Shown: positions 16,764 through 25,857 of the stretch, piece by piece
How the letters are laid out: each line of letters begins with the position of its first letter
How positions within the stretch are numbered: the stretch's first letter is position 1
DNA from: Paracoccaceae bacterium
Lineage (GTDB): Bacteria > Pseudomonadota > Alphaproteobacteria > Rhodobacterales > Rhodobacteraceae
Assembly (NCBI GenBank): GCA_018222585.1
Contig: JAAFAB010000002.1
Coordinates: forward strand, 620,001 to 684,000
Length of the DNA: 64,000 nucleotides
Direction of reading: 5' to 3'
Notes under the pieces: generated by a model
What the model was told of the DNA's origin: nothing
Databases searched by the model: none
Seen by the model: only the letters and a program-made list of their open reading frames with translations
Program-made: the position numbers and the translations under genes

Positions 16764-18418
16764 GCAAGGCGCGCAATATCCTCTTCGTTATGTTCGACCA
16801 GCTGCGCTGGGATTACCTCTCCTGCTATGGCCATCCGACCCTCAAGACGCCACATATCGACCGGCTGGCGGCGCGGGGTCTGCGTTTCACCCGCGCCTAT
16901 GTGCAGGCGCCGCTGTGTGGCCCGTCGCGGATGTCGACCTACACGGGTCGTTACGTGCACAGTCACGGCGCCAGTTGGAACGCCACGCCGCTGAAGGTCG
17001 GCGAACAGACCATGGGCGACCATCTGCGCCGGGCGGGCATGGAGTGCTGGCTGGTCGGAAAGACCCACATGGCTGCCGATGCCGAGGGCATGGCCCGGCT
17101 GGGGCTGGACCCCGACAGCGTGATTGGTGCCCGCGTCGCCGAATGCGGTTTCGATATCTACGAGCGCGACGACGGGATGCGTGCCGTCGGCCCCGATGGC
17201 CCGCTGAAGGAACCGGGCGGCACTGCCTATGACGCCTATCTCGCCGCGCGCGGCTATGCGGGTGACAACCCCTGGCACGACCATGCCAATTCCGGCGTGG
17301 ATGCGGCCGGAAACGTGCTCTCGGGCTGGTTCATGCAGAACGCCGGCGAGGCGGCGAATATCGAGGAACCCGACAGCGAGACCCCCTACCTGACCCGCCG
17401 CGGCATGGAGTTCATCGACAGCCGGGGCACCTCCCCATGGCTCTGCCATCTCAGCTATATCAAGCCGCATTGGCCCTATATCGTGCCCGCGCCCTACAAT
17501 GACATGTATGGGCCCGCCGACGTGCTGCCGCCCAATCGCAGCGCCGCCGAATACGACAACGCCCACCCGGTTCTGAAGGCCTTCATGACCACCCCCGTCG
17601 GCCAGGCCTTTGCCCGCGACGACGTGCGCGAGGCGGTGATCCCCGCCTACATGGGGCTGATCAAGCAATGCGACGACCAGATGGGCTTGCTGCTGGACTG
17701 GCTGGAGGACACGGGGCGGATGGAAGACACGATGATCGTGCTGACCTCCGACCACGGCGACTTCCTCGGCGATCACTGGATGGGCGAGAAGACCTTTTTC
17801 CAGGATGCCGCCGTCAAGGTGCCGCTGATCATCTACGATCCCTCGCCCGAGGCCGATGCAACGCGCGGCACCACCTGCGACGAGCTGGTCGAGGCCATCG
17901 ACCTGGCGCCGACCTTCATCGACGTGGCGGGGGGCTCGGTGCCCGACCATGTGCTCGAGGGGCACTCTCTGCTGCCGCTGCTGCGCGGGGAAGGGGGATG
18001 GGATCGCGACCGGGTGATCTGCGAATACGATTTCGCTGCCACGCCGTTGGCGGACCGCCTCGGGCTTTCGGTGCGTGAAGCGGTGTTGTTCATGGTCGCC
18101 GACAAGCGTTGGAAGCTGATCCACTGCGAGGGGGACTTTCCGCCGATCCTCTTCGACCTGCAAGATGACCCGGACGAGCTGATAGATCTGGGGCGCGACC
18201 CTGCCCATGCCGAGGTGATCGCGCAGATGTACGCCAAGCTGCACGCATGGACCCGCCGCGTGGCGCAACGCACCACCCGTACCGAGGAACAGCTGGTCGA
18301 ACTGCGCAAGACCCTGCGGCGGCGCGGCGTGGTGCTGGGCGTCTATGACGAGAACGACGTGCCGCTGGAGCTGACCGTGGCCTATCGCGACCGCAAGGCA
18401 CCCGACAGGCGGGGCTGA
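16760..18418 (+). CDS. Sulfatase / phosphonate monoester hydrolase-like enzyme
   Basis: A 552-residue enzyme of the alkaline-phosphatase superfamily. The formylglycine motif C-x-P-x-R is present as LCGPSR with Cys53. Metal ligands fit Asp13-Gln14 at the N-terminus and the TSDHGD motif in the middle. The Asp-Gln pair and overall length are closer to phosphonate monoester hydrolases and choline-sulfatase-like enzymes than to large arylsulfatases. There is no signal peptide, so it is probably cytoplasmic. Activity needs conversion of Cys53 to formylglycine, and no maturase gene is in the window. It would release an alcohol or phenol from a sulfate, phosphate or phosphonate ester, which could then feed the flavin hydroxylase downstream (inference). 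Confidence 0.88.
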   Translation: MSKARNILFVMFDQLRWDYLSCYGHPTLKTPHIDRLAARGLRFTRAYVQAPLCGPSRMSTYTGRYVHSHGASWNATPLKVGEQTMGDHLRRAGMECWLVGKTHMAADAEGMARLGLDPDSVIGARVAECGFDIYERDDGMRAVGPDGPLKEPGGTAYDAYLAARGYAGDNPWHDHANSGVDAAGNVLSGWFMQNAGEAANIEEPDSETPYLTRRGMEFIDSRGTSPWLCHLSYIKPHWPYIVPAPYNDMYGPADVLPPNRSAAEYDNAHPVLKAFMTTPVGQAFARDDVREAVIPAYMGLIKQCDDQMGLLLDWLEDTGRMEDTMIVLTSDHGDFLGDHWMGEKTFFQDAAVKVPLIIYDPSPEADATRGTTCDELVEAIDLAPTFIDVAGGSVPDHVLEGHSLLPLLRGEGGWDRDRVICEYDFAATPLADRLGLSVREAVLFMVADKRWKLIHCEGDFPPILFDLQDDPDELIDLGRDPAHAEVIAQMYAKLHAWTRRVAQRTTRTEEQLVELRKTLRRRGVVLGVYDENDVPLELTVAYRDRKAPDRRG

Positions 18419-18571
18419 GCCTGCGCGGGGCGCTCAGGGCGGCGTCCACTCTGCGAACAGCCTGCCCCCGCCGATGGTCCCTGAAGGGGTGGCGGGGGAG
18501 AAGGGGAAAACCTCCCGGCGATGCCTCACGGGCCTGCGGGGAGCGAGAGCCGACAGCGAAAGGTAGAAGCG

Positions 18572-20173
18572 ATGTCCCCATTTCCGACCGAGGTGCCCGT
18601 GGTGATCGTGGGCGCAGGCCCGACCGGGCTGACCACGGCCAACCTGCTGGCCCGCTATGGCGTCGACTGCCTGCTGCTGGAACGCGATGCCGGCCCGATG
18701 AACCTGCCGCGCGCGATCGTCATCGACGACGAGGGCGCGCGGGTGCTGCAGGTCTTCGGGCTGGACCGGACCTACCTGAAGGACACGATGGAGGGGGTCG
18801 GGTCCCGCTACTTCGACGACGCGGGCACCTGCTTTGCCGAGACCGGGCGCGGCCCGCGCAACTTCGGCTTTGCCAAGCGCCAGTTCATCTTCCAGCCCGA
18901 GCTGGAAGCGGCCTTGCGCGACCGGCTGGAGGAGCAGGCCCCCGGCACGCTGCGCTTTGCGGCCGAGGTGACGGAGATCCGGCAGGAGGGCGACATCGCG
19001 CTGGTCACCGTCACTGATCCTGATGGCCACCAGCACCGGATCCGCACCGGCTGGGTGCTGGCCTGCGACGGCGGCCGCAGCCCGATCCGCGAGAGCCTCG
19101 GCATCCCGATGTCCGGCAATACCTACGAGGAGGACTGGATCGTCGTCGATACCCGCAACGATCCCGATGACTCGCTCTTTTCCAAGTTCTTCTGTTCCGA
19201 CGTGCGGCCGACCGTCTCGGTTCCCGCGCCCAATGGCGGGCGGCGCTACGAATTCATGCTGCTGCCGGGAGAGACCCGCGAGCAGGCGATGAGCGACGAG
19301 ATGCTCTCGGGCCTGATGGCGCCGCTGCGGCCCTGGCGCCCCGAGGATATCATTCGCCGCACGGTCTATACCTTCCATGCCCGCATGGCAGAGCAGTTCC
19401 GCGCCGGACGCATCCTGCTGATGGGGGACGCCGCGCACCTGACGCCGCCCTTCGCCGGGCAGGGGATGAACGCGGGCCTGCGCGATGCCCAGAACGTCGC
19501 CTGGAAGGTCGCGGCCCATGTCCTCGGCGGGGCGGGTGACCGGCTGGACAGCTACGAGGCCGAGCGCCGCGCGCCGGCCTGGGACATGATCCAGCTGGCG
19601 GTGGCCATGGGCTCGATCGTGATGCCGGCGGGGCGCGACCAGATCGTCTTCCGCGACCTGCTGCTGAAGGCGCTGCAGCCCTTCCCCAATGTCCGCGACT
19701 ACCTGATCCAGATGCGCTTCAAGCCGAAACCGCGCTACGCGGCGGGGCTGTTCCTTGGCCTCGATGCGCCCGAGCTGGAGGCCTCGCTGGTCGGCGAGAT
19801 GATTCCCCAGCCCGAGCTTTCGGGCGCGGTGCCCGGCCTGCTGGACGAGGCGCTTGGCCCGGGCTTCGCGCTGATCGCGCAGGATGCAGCGGGCGCGGCG
19901 GCGCTGGAGGCGCTGGAACAGACCAGCCTGATGGGGCTGCCGCTGGCGAAGGTGGTGCTGGACACCGCAGGGCGCGGCGTGGGGCTTGCGCCTGCCGATG
20001 CCACCGTGGCGCGGCCCTTCCGCACCCACCGGGATCAGATCCTGCTGATCCGCCCGGACCGCTACTGCGCCGCCGCCACGGCGCCCGGGGCGCTCGGTCG
20101 GATGCTGAAGGACTACGCCGCCGCGCTTGGCGAAACGACGACGGGGCGGCAGGCGGAAAGCCTGTCCGCCTGA
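18572..20173 (+). CDS. Class A flavin monooxygenase (aromatic hydroxylase)
   Basis: A 533-residue FAD-dependent hydroxylase of the PheA/MhpA type. The ATG at 18572 follows AAAGGTAG. It has GAGPTG (residues 14-19) for FAD binding, the DG motif in DGGRSPIRESLGI, and the GD motif in GDAAHLTPPFAGQGMNAGLRD, which together define group A aromatic hydroxylases. A C-terminal thioredoxin-like region (FRTHRDQILLIRPD) is typical of 3-(3-hydroxyphenyl)propionate and phenol hydroxylase relatives. Expected reaction: NAD(P)H- and O2-dependent ortho-hydroxylation of a phenol to a catechol. The extradiol dioxygenase at 24816 would then open the ring. The exact phenol is unknown. Confidence 0.9.
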   Translation: MSPFPTEVPVVIVGAGPTGLTTANLLARYGVDCLLLERDAGPMNLPRAIVIDDEGARVLQVFGLDRTYLKDTMEGVGSRYFDDAGTCFAETGRGPRNFGFAKRQFIFQPELEAALRDRLEEQAPGTLRFAAEVTEIRQEGDIALVTVTDPDGHQHRIRTGWVLACDGGRSPIRESLGIPMSGNTYEEDWIVVDTRNDPDDSLFSKFFCSDVRPTVSVPAPNGGRRYEFMLLPGETREQAMSDEMLSGLMAPLRPWRPEDIIRRTVYTFHARMAEQFRAGRILLMGDAAHLTPPFAGQGMNAGLRDAQNVAWKVAAHVLGGAGDRLDSYEAERRAPAWDMIQLAVAMGSIVMPAGRDQIVFRDLLLKALQPFPNVRDYLIQMRFKPKPRYAAGLFLGLDAPELEASLVGEMIPQPELSGAVPGLLDEALGPGFALIAQDAAGAAALEALEQTSLMGLPLAKVVLDTAGRGVGLAPADATVARPFRTHRDQILLIRPDRYCAAATAPGALGRMLKDYAAALGETTTGRQAESLSA

Positions 20174-20221
20174 GATCCGCGCGGCAGGGAGGCCGCGCGG
20201 CACAACGAGGGAGGAGAGACG

Positions 20222-20755
20222 ATGAACATGGTCTGGAACAGATCCATGTCCCTGGCCCGGGGGCTGGCCCTGCTGGGCTTCGTGGGCTTGTTGGTGCTGG
20301 CGCTGATGACCACGCTCGACGTGGGCCTGCGCTGGCTCTTCAAGGCGCCGATCCAGGGGGTGAACGATGTCAGCTCGGTGGTCATGGCCGTGGTGATCTC
20401 GGCTTGCATTCCGGCGAACCTCGCCATGAAGCAGAACATCCGGGTCGAGGTCTTCGGCGCGCTCGGCGGGCTCTGGCTGCACCGGTTGCTGGAGGCGCTC
20501 TCCAGCCTGCTGACCATGATCTTCATCCTGCTCATGGCCTGGCAGTTCGTGCCCTATGCGCTTTCGCTGTACGAGAACGGCGACCGCACCTGGGTGCTGG
20601 GCTGGCCGGTCTGGCCCTGGTGGAGCGTTGCCACGGTGATGGTCTGCCTCGCCGCCTTGGTGCAGGCCATGGTGCTGCTGCTGGACCTGCTGGCGCTGCT
20701 CGGCGGGCACGGGCCGCAGCCGCCAGAGACCCCCGAAGTCGACACCGCCCTCTGA
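20222..20755 (+). CDS. TRAP transporter small permease, DctQ-like
   Basis: A 177-residue integral membrane protein with four hydrophobic helices. It carries the DctQ hallmark of an early R-x-x-F near LRWLFKAPIQGVNDVSS followed by 'CIPANLAMKQNIRVEVF'. It follows a good ribosome site (GAGGGAGGAGAG). Together with the large permease and binding protein downstream it makes a complete TRAP importer for an organic acid. The TRAP genes sit inside the catabolic cluster, so the cargo is probably its substrate, an aromatic or other carboxylate. Confidence 0.9.
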   Translation: MNMVWNRSMSLARGLALLGFVGLLVLALMTTLDVGLRWLFKAPIQGVNDVSSVVMAVVISACIPANLAMKQNIRVEVFGALGGLWLHRLLEALSSLLTMIFILLMAWQFVPYALSLYENGDRTWVLGWPVWPWWSVATVMVCLAALVQAMVLLLDLLALLGGHGPQPPETPEVDTAL

Positions 20756-20785
20756 CCCAGCCCGTAAAGCCAAGGACTAGACCCA

Positions 20786-22087
20786 ATGGATCCCCTCATC
20801 CTCGCCCTTCTGGGCTGCGCGGCCATGATGTTGCTCATCGTGCTGCATGTGCCGATCGGCATTTCCATGGCCCTCGTCGGCGCCACGGGCTTTGCCCAGG
20901 TCGTCGGCTGGGGCCCAGCCCTGTCGCTGATGGCGACCGAACCCGCCTCGGCGATGAGTTCCCTCGACCTTGCCGTCATCCCGCTGTTCATGCTGATGGG
21001 CAGCCTTGCCGCCGCCGGAGGGCTGGCCACCGATGTCTATGACATGGCCGGTGCGCTGCTGGGTCATCGGCGTGGCGGGCTGGCGACCACCACCGTCGTG
21101 GCCAGTGCCGGCTTCGGCGCGATCTGCGGCTCGGGCGTGGCGACCACCGCCACCTTCGGGCGTGTCGCCATGCCCGAGATGCTGGCCCGCAACTATGCCC
21201 CCGGTGTCGCCACGGGCGCCATCGCGGCGGGCGGCACGCTGGGCATCATCGTGCCGCCCTCGGCGATGATGATCCTCTATGCCGTGCTGACCGAGCAATC
21301 GGTGCTGGAGCTTTTCACTGCCGCCATCATCCCCGCCTTCCTTGCCGTCGCCTTCTATGCCGCCGCGGTGCAGGTCATGGTCTGGCGCAACCCGGACGCG
21401 GCGCCGAGATCCCCCCGCCTGCCCCCGCGCGAGCGCCTGGCCGCCGTCGGACGCGCCTGGGGCGTGATCCTGCTGGCGGTGGTGGTGCTGGGGGGAATCT
21501 ACTCGGGCATCTTCACGGTGAACGAGGCCGCCGCCATCGGCGTGGTGATCTCGCTCCTCTTCGCGCTGCTGCGTCGCCGCCTGGACCGGCGCACCTTCCT
21601 GCGGGTCATGGCCGAGGCCAGCGGCTCGACCGCGATGATCTACATCATGGTCTTCGGCGCGACCATCTTCTCGTATTTCATTTCGGTCACCGGAGGGGCG
21701 GCCTATCTCGTCGACCTGATCTCCTCGGCCTCGGTGCACCCGCTGTCGGTGATCTTCGGCATCCTGCTGCTGTACATCTTCCTCGGCGCGTTCTTCGACG
21801 AGGTGGCAGCCATGGTGATCACGCTGCCCTTCGTGATCCCGGTGATCCAGGGGCTTGGCTATGACCTTGTCTGGTGGGGGATCATCAACGTGGTGGTGAT
21901 CGGCATCGGCATGATCACCCCGCCGATCGGCATCAACGTGATGCTGCTGAACTCGATGTACCGCGACATCCGTATCACCACGATCTACCGCGGCATCGTG
22001 CCCTTCCTCTGTGCCGACCTGCTGCGGCTGACGGTGCTGGTGCTCTTCCCGCCGCTGACTCTGTGGTTGCCCTCGGTGCTGGGATGA
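20786..22087 (+). CDS. TRAP transporter large permease, DctM-like
   Basis: A 433-residue protein with about 12 transmembrane helices and DctM signatures: GVATTATFGRVAMPEM, then GTLGIIVPPSAMMILYA, and a C-terminal GMITPPIGINVML. It is the sodium-coupled transport subunit that partners with the small permease 30 bp upstream. The length is normal for the family. Confidence 0.94.
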   Translation: MDPLILALLGCAAMMLLIVLHVPIGISMALVGATGFAQVVGWGPALSLMATEPASAMSSLDLAVIPLFMLMGSLAAAGGLATDVYDMAGALLGHRRGGLATTTVVASAGFGAICGSGVATTATFGRVAMPEMLARNYAPGVATGAIAAGGTLGIIVPPSAMMILYAVLTEQSVLELFTAAIIPAFLAVAFYAAAVQVMVWRNPDAAPRSPRLPPRERLAAVGRAWGVILLAVVVLGGIYSGIFTVNEAAAIGVVISLLFALLRRRLDRRTFLRVMAEASGSTAMIYIMVFGATIFSYFISVTGGAAYLVDLISSASVHPLSVIFGILLLYIFLGAFFDEVAAMVITLPFVIPVIQGLGYDLVWWGIINVVVIGIGMITPPIGINVMLLNSMYRDIRITTIYRGIVPFLCADLLRLTVLVLFPPLTLWLPSVLG

Positions 22088-22193
22088 GAGCCCGGACACC
22101 TGTCTGTCAGGCGGACATTTCCCTCTGGCCGGTCGAGTACGGGCCGGCCAGGGGGCAGGATTTCAGCTGCAAACACGCGAATGGGAGGAAACC

Positions 22194-23201
22194 ATGAAAC
22201 TTATCAAGATCACCCTGGCGGCGCTGCTGGCCAGCGGGCTGACGGGGGCGGCGCAGGCCGAGGTCCTGCGCTTTTCCAGCTTCGAGCCGCCGGTGGCCCA
22301 TGTCACCAAGAACATCCTCACCCCCTGGGCGGCGGACGTGAACGCCGCCTCGGACGGAGAGCTGGACATCCAGATCTTCCCGGGCGGCACCCTGGGCCGC
22401 AATCCGGCGCAGCAGCTGAAGCTGGTCGAGGACGGCGTGGCGGATATCGCCTGGGTGATCCCCGGCTACACCCCGGGCCGCTTCAACGAGGGCACGGTCA
22501 GCGAACTGCCCTTCCTGGTGCCCAATGCCGAGGTCGGCTCGGCCGCCATGTGGTCGCTCTACGAGGACGGGCTGTTCAAGGGGGACTACGAGAGCTTCAA
22601 GCTGATCGGTATCATGGTGTCCTATCCCAACGGGCTGGCCAGTACCGTCGAGGTGACCGAGCCTGCGGATCTGAAGGGGCGGAACCTGCGCGCGCCGGGA
22701 CCGACCATGCTCTCGGCGATCAAGTCGCTTGAGGCGGTGCCGGTCGGCGGCATCACCGGCCCGACCCTGGCCGAAAGCGTCAGTCGGGGCCTGATCGCGG
22801 GCACCTTCACCCAGTTCGGCGCGATCGAGACCTTCCGTCTGGGCGACGTGATCTCGCATTACGTCGACCTGCCGCTTGGCGCCACGCCGATGCTGATCGT
22901 GATGAACAAGGCCAGGTATGATGGCCTCTCTGACAAGGCCAAGGCCGCCATCGACCAGTATTCCGGCGCCGCCTTCTCGGCCCGGTTCGGGGTCTCCTTC
23001 GATGCCAATGTCGCCGAGGCACGCGCGCGTATCCTGGGCGAGAACGAGATCACGGTGCTGCAGCCGGACGAGGCCCTGACCGCCAGGTGGGAAGAGGCGA
23101 TGGCCATTGCCAGCGCCGACTGGATCGCCGGCACCGAGAACGGTCAGGCCATCTACGACGCCTTCAAGGCCGAGATTGCCGCGGCGTCGTCAGCCAACTG
23201 A
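22194..23201 (+). CDS. TRAP transporter substrate-binding protein, DctP-like
   Basis: A 335-residue periplasmic protein. The start ATG at 22194 follows GGGAGGAAACC. The signal peptide is cleaved around A-Q-A/E near residue 22. DctP features are present: the N-terminal LRFSSFEPP strand, GGTLGRNPAQQLKLVEDGVADIAW, and the conserved carboxylate-binding arginine region near LKGRNLRAPGPTM. It delivers the ligand to the DctQM permease. The order here is Q-M-P, with the binding protein last. Confidence 0.92.
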   Translation: MKLIKITLAALLASGLTGAAQAEVLRFSSFEPPVAHVTKNILTPWAADVNAASDGELDIQIFPGGTLGRNPAQQLKLVEDGVADIAWVIPGYTPGRFNEGTVSELPFLVPNAEVGSAAMWSLYEDGLFKGDYESFKLIGIMVSYPNGLASTVEVTEPADLKGRNLRAPGPTMLSAIKSLEAVPVGGITGPTLAESVSRGLIAGTFTQFGAIETFRLGDVISHYVDLPLGATPMLIVMNKARYDGLSDKAKAAIDQYSGAAFSARFGVSFDANVAEARARILGENEITVLQPDEALTARWEEAMAIASADWIAGTENGQAIYDAFKAEIAAASSAN

Positions 23202-23266
23202 TCTTCCGGAAGACCCTTCCGGCGGTGCGGATCCCGCGCCGCCGGTCCGCCATTTGCGAGGACGAC

Positions 23267-23866
23267 ATGCAGCGCACGACGGATATCATCGAGATCACCC
23301 AGCTGATCCAGGCCTGGGGCCATTGCCGCGATCAGGGTCGCTGGGATGAGCTGGCCGAAATCTTCACCGAGGACGGCACGATCAGCATCACCTGGTTCTC
23401 GGGGCCCTTTCGTGACTTCGTCGCCGCCTCGCGCCGGATGCATCAGCCGCGCGGTCCCCGGGTCAAGCACCTCATCGGCCAGCCTGTCGTGCAGCTGAAC
23501 GGTCCTCGCGCGCTGGCCGAGACCAATGTCCAGATCCTTGGCCGTTTCGAGATCGCAGGCACGCCGGTCGACTACACCAGCTACGCGCGTTTCCTCGATC
23601 GGCTGGAACAGGTCCCAGCGGGCTGGCAGATCCGCCACCGCGAAGCCGTCTACGAAAAGGACCGGCTGGATCCGGTGGTCCCCGGCGCCGCCTTCATGCA
23701 GTTCATGAACGAGACCGACTTCTCGGACCTGCCCGAACCGTTCCGCTTTCTCGGCTACCGCCTGCGGCACTCCGGGCGGGCGTTGCACCCGGGGATCCTG
23801 TGCGACGGCGCGCCCGAGGCCGAGGCGGCACTGGCCGGTGCGCGGGACTGGCTGGCGGCGGGCTAA
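23267..23866 (+). CDS. SnoaL-like / NTF2-fold protein
   Basis: A 199-residue cytoplasmic protein. The ATG at 23267 follows GCGAGGACG. The first 130 residues have the NTF2-like pattern of polyketide-cyclase/SnoaL proteins and ring-hydroxylating dioxygenase small subunits: IxQLIQAWGHCRDQGRWDEL, then EIFTEDGTISITWFSG, then later VKHLIGQPVVQLNGPRALAETNVQI. The C-terminal 60 residues (YEKDRLDPV..., FRFLGYRLRHSGRAL) are an extension I do not recognise from typical SnoaL proteins. It is probably a dehydratase, isomerase or non-catalytic partner in the catabolic cluster. The reaction is unknown. Confidence 0.75.
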   Translation: MQRTTDIIEITQLIQAWGHCRDQGRWDELAEIFTEDGTISITWFSGPFRDFVAASRRMHQPRGPRVKHLIGQPVVQLNGPRALAETNVQILGRFEIAGTPVDYTSYARFLDRLEQVPAGWQIRHREAVYEKDRLDPVVPGAAFMQFMNETDFSDLPEPFRFLGYRLRHSGRALHPGILCDGAPEAEAALAGARDWLAAG

Positions 23867-24660
23867 CCCAGTTCCTTCAGCCCGTCGGAGATCCGCCCGG
23901 CGCTGTCCAGCAGCTTGTCGCGGTACATCGCAAGGGCGGTATCGAAGGTCAGGGCGCTGGCGGTCCAGATGATCGTCAGGCAGGCGATCACCCGCTCGCC
24001 GCGCCGGATCGGTGCCGAGATGCTCTGCGTGGCCAGGCGGTAGCCTTCCTTGCGGTAGCCGACACCGAGGCGCCGGGTCTCATCAAGGATCCGTTCCAGC
24101 GGGCCGTCGTGTTGGACGTAGGGCGGGGCGATGCCCAGCTGGGCGCGCATCCCGGCAAGGGTCTGGCGGCGCTCTTCCTCGGGCGAGAAGGCCAGGTAGG
24201 CGCGCCCGCCCGCCGTCTCCAGCACCGGCAGCTTCAGCCCCACCATGCCGTGATCGATGGAATAGGGGCTGATGTTGTGGGTCGACTCGCGGATCTCCAT
24301 CTGGTGATCGTTGAAGACCACCAGATCGAGCGGCCAGAGGATGTCGCGCCCCAGGCGGACCATCTCGGGCACGGCGGTCTGGGTCACCCAGTCCTCGTCC
24401 CGGTAGCCGGAGCTCAGCGACTTGGCCTGCAGCGTCAGCCGCCACTTGTCAGAGGAATGATCGCGGATGACGAAGCCCAGACCTTCCAGCGTTTCCAGCA
24501 GGCGGTAGACCGTGGGGCGCGGGATCTCGGTCGCGGCCGCGATCTCGGCGGCCTTCAACCCGTTGCGCTGGTTGATCACCTGCAACACGCGCAAGCCGCG
24601 CTCAAGTGATCTGACTGACCCGAACCCTGAAATCGCCCTGCCTCCCCGTTGCGTCCTCAA
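23863..24660 (-). CDS. IclR-family transcriptional regulator
   Basis: About 265 residues. The N-terminal winged HTH (SVRSLERGLRVLQVI, then LKAAEIAAATEIPRPTVYRLLETLEGLGF) and the C-terminal effector-binding domain (ETAGGRAYLAFSPEEERR..., VGYRKEGYR, SISAPIRRGERVIACLTIIW) are classical IclR. The start is uncertain. The only upstream in-frame ATG, at 24828, would run into the divergent dioxygenase gene and add about 56 unrelated residues, so the TTG at 24660 is given. An ATT a few codons later lies behind GGGGAGG. It is divergent from the extradiol dioxygenase gene and convergent with the SnoaL-like gene (4-bp overlap), and is the likely local regulator of the aromatic cluster. Confidence 0.85.
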   Translation of the reverse strand: MRTQRGGRAISGFGSVRSLERGLRVLQVINQRNGLKAAEIAAATEIPRPTVYRLLETLEGLGFVIRDHSSDKWRLTLQAKSLSSGYRDEDWVTQTAVPEMVRLGRDILWPLDLVVFNDHQMEIRESTHNISPYSIDHGMVGLKLPVLETAGGRAYLAFSPEEERRQTLAGMRAQLGIAPPYVQHDGPLERILDETRRLGVGYRKEGYRLATQSISAPIRRGERVIACLTIIWTASALTFDTALAMYRDKLLDSAGRISDGLKELG

Positions 24661-24815
24661 GCGTATTGTCGATGGCGCGACCGGGCAAGCGCTCCGGGCG
24701 GGATCTGTCCACGGGCCGGACAGCGGCGAGGCCGCCCGGGTATTGGTCCGGGGCAGGACATAGCCTTGGGATAAAGGGGGCGCATGTCGCCCAGGGGCTT
24801 GCAGGGAGAGAGCAG

Positions 24816-25796
24816 ATGGCACTGACATCGCTGGGATATATAGGGATCCGGTCCGCCCGGACCGAGGACTGGAGCGGCTTTGCCACGGGCCTGCTGGGGA
24901 TGCAGCAGGTGGATCGCGGTGGCAGCGGCCGGGCTTTCCGCATGGACGACCGCAAGCAGCGCCTGCTGGTGACCGGCGACGGCGAGGAGGGGCTGGATTT
25001 CCTCGGCTGGGAGGTCGAGAGCCCCGAGGAACTGGATCGCCTCGCCAGCCGCCTGGAAAACGCGGGCCACGCGGTGACGCTGGAAGGTGCCGCGCTGGCC
25101 GATCAGCGTCTGGTCAGCCAGCTGATTTCTTTCAAGGACCCCGACGGCAACCATATCGAGGTCTTCTGCAAGCCGCAGATCGCCAGTGATCCCTTCCAGC
25201 CCGGCCGCCCGATCTCGGGCTTCAAGACCGGCACGCTGGGGATGGGCCACGCGGTGCTGCATGTGGCCGATATCGAGGTGTTGCTGCCCTTCTACCGCGA
25301 CCTGCTGGGCTTCAATGTCACGGACTACGGGCGCACGCCCTTTCCGCTGTACTTCTTCCACCTGAACGGGCGCCATCACAGCTTCGCCATGGTCGGCTCG
25401 GGCCGCAAGGGATTGCATCATTTCATGGTCGAACTGCAGTCGATGGACGACGTCGGCCAGGGCTACGATCTGGCCGCGACCGAGGAAGGGCGTCTGGCCT
25501 ATACTCTCGGCCGGCACTCCAATGATCACATGATGAGCTTCTATGCCAACAGCCCCTCGGGCTTCTTCGTCGAATACGGCTGGGGCGCGCGGGTGATCGA
25601 ACCCGAGACCTGGGAGGCGCACGAGACCACCGACGGCCCAAGCTACTGGGGCCACGAGCGGGTGCATTTGCCCGAAGGCGATCCGGGCCGCGCGCGGCTG
25701 CGCGAGATGCGCATGGATGCTGCCCGGCGCGGCGTGCGGGCGCCTGATCCGGTGCCGAACTGTGCCTGGCTCGATGCCGTGGTGCGGCAGGAATAA
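24816..25796 (+). CDS. Extradiol ring-cleavage dioxygenase (VOC, BphC-like)
   Basis: A 326-residue type I extradiol dioxygenase with two vicinal-oxygen-chelate modules. The ATG at 24816 follows GGGAGAG. The likely Fe(II) triad is His145 (GMGHAVLHV), His201 or His202 (LHHFMVEL) and Glu253 (FFVEYGW), with spacing very close to BphC (146/210/260). The catalytic second-shell His is in the TLGRHSNDHMMSFY segment. Expected reaction: meta-cleavage of a catechol with O2 to a semialdehyde or keto-acid. It begins the plus-strand half of the cluster, divergent from the IclR gene, and is followed by a dehydrogenase and an FAH-family hydrolase. Confidence 0.9.
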   Translation: MALTSLGYIGIRSARTEDWSGFATGLLGMQQVDRGGSGRAFRMDDRKQRLLVTGDGEEGLDFLGWEVESPEELDRLASRLENAGHAVTLEGAALADQRLVSQLISFKDPDGNHIEVFCKPQIASDPFQPGRPISGFKTGTLGMGHAVLHVADIEVLLPFYRDLLGFNVTDYGRTPFPLYFFHLNGRHHSFAMVGSGRKGLHHFMVELQSMDDVGQGYDLAATEEGRLAYTLGRHSNDHMMSFYANSPSGFFVEYGWGARVIEPETWEAHETTDGPSYWGHERVHLPEGDPGRARLREMRMDAARRGVRAPDPVPNCAWLDAVVRQE

Positions 25797-25857
25797 CCTG
25801 CGGCTGCGGCCGTCCAGAACGATCCAAAGGAGGCGCGGGCCAGCCCGCGTGAGTCCC

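Noticed and set aside
18434-20773. A 779-codon minus-strand frame over the flavin monooxygenase and DctQ genes
   Set aside because: Same reason: antisense shadow of well-supported plus-strand genes, with low-complexity His/Gln/Gly composition.
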